A DNA stretch of 64,000 bases, taken from NCBI RefSeq assembly GCF_014898815.1, contig NW_026515548.1:1036501-1100500 (forward strand), written 5' to 3'. The translations under genes and the position numbers were made by a program. Shown here one piece after another: positions 63,601 to 64,000 of the stretch. The stretch is from Panonychus citri. Its lineage: Eukaryota > Arthropoda > Arachnida > Trombidiformes > Tetranychidae. The notes under the pieces are model-generated. The model was given only the letters and a program-made list of their open reading frames with translations. It was not told where the DNA came from and ran no database searches. Every line of letters starts with the position of its first letter. The first letter of the stretch is position 1.

Positions 63601-64000
63601 TTCAATTTCCAATGGTAACCAGAAAGATTCTGATTCTGAAAAGTGCAAGATAAGTATTAGGTTTCCATGGAACTTGGTGATTTACACATAGACACATAGT
63701 TGAAGCATTTCGATGGATTCTGATGAGGATAATATTAAATTCTGCCAATGGAAATGTTATCAGGAAATTATTTCATCAAATCCATGGATATAAATATAAG
63801 CTTCAGGATGGAAAATGTTTGTGGATCAAATGAAAGGGTCATAAGAATCAATTAACCATCAAAGTGATTAAGCTTCTCATCTTTGCTCATCTAATTATCT
63901 TGTGAATATTAAGTTTTAAAACTCTTCCCTCTTCTTAATGATTATGCTCATTAACAACTTGAAAGGGAAAAGAATATGAAAAAAATGTAACAATCTAAAT
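60616..64000 (-). other. Probable intron of the receptor gene
   Basis: No LRR-coding exon is visible on the minus strand in these 3.4 kb, yet the gene needs upstream exons, so this is most likely intron. It holds GAT/ATC repeats (for example 63279-63305 and 63452-63470), (GA)n at 62625-62650, and a GACCATTGGTCAAG element near 63082. Confidence 0.6.
62625..62650. repeat. (GA)n microsatellite
   Basis: Thirteen uninterrupted GA units. Confidence 0.95.

Overview
This is a eukaryotic nuclear window. It is AT-rich, with short spliceosomal introns (GTAAGT donors, pyrimidine-AG acceptors) and very many (GA)n and (GAT)n microsatellites. The proteins are animal proteins: ribosomal eS26, tyrosylprotein sulfotransferase, an Ig-domain receptor of Kekkon type and Val-Pro-Lys-rich secreted cuticle-like proteins. 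I infer an arthropod, possibly an acariform mite, but the sequence alone does not fix the species. Gene density is low.

Layout. 1-362: last two exons of ribosomal protein eS26 (+). 433-917: a truncated, frameshifted eIF3L fragment (-). 920-4150 and 12370-16215: two copies of a block, each carrying an intact single-exon TPST gene (-). The two coding sequences are almost identical, while their flanks and promoters have diverged. 4160-12360 holds no gene I can support. 16620-29590: a 13 kb unit with a long upstream region, a TATA promoter, a three-exon secreted Val-Pro-Lys-rich gene (VPK-1, 21975-24664) and its downstream DNA. About 29830-49952: a second, rearranged copy of that unit. Its upstream part is further duplicated (29640-33060 and 33240-35830), and it carries the paralogue VPK-2 (40136-42190). 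Its downstream part now lies inverted at 46535-49952 and carries an intact but orphaned copy of the VPK-1 last exon. A dead mariner transposase (44928-45596) and a tRNA-like remnant lie in the unique stretch between. 52037-52424: a two-exon gene for a small membrane protein (+). It converges on the 3' end of a multi-exon Ig-domain transmembrane receptor (-) whose N-terminal exons lie beyond the window end; 60616-64000 is therefore most likely its intron.

How the pieces fit. The two VPK genes share a near-identical TATA promoter and non-coding first exon, a strongly conserved intronic block holding a TTGACCCA/TGGGTCAA inverted repeat, and an upstream 34-nt block present four times. This points to a co-regulated secreted, probably cuticular, gene pair. 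The order of homologous segments is explained most simply by a tandem duplication followed by an inversion (about 41.65-49.95 kb) in the second copy, which cut VPK-2 off from its original last exon and left it with new 3' coding exons.
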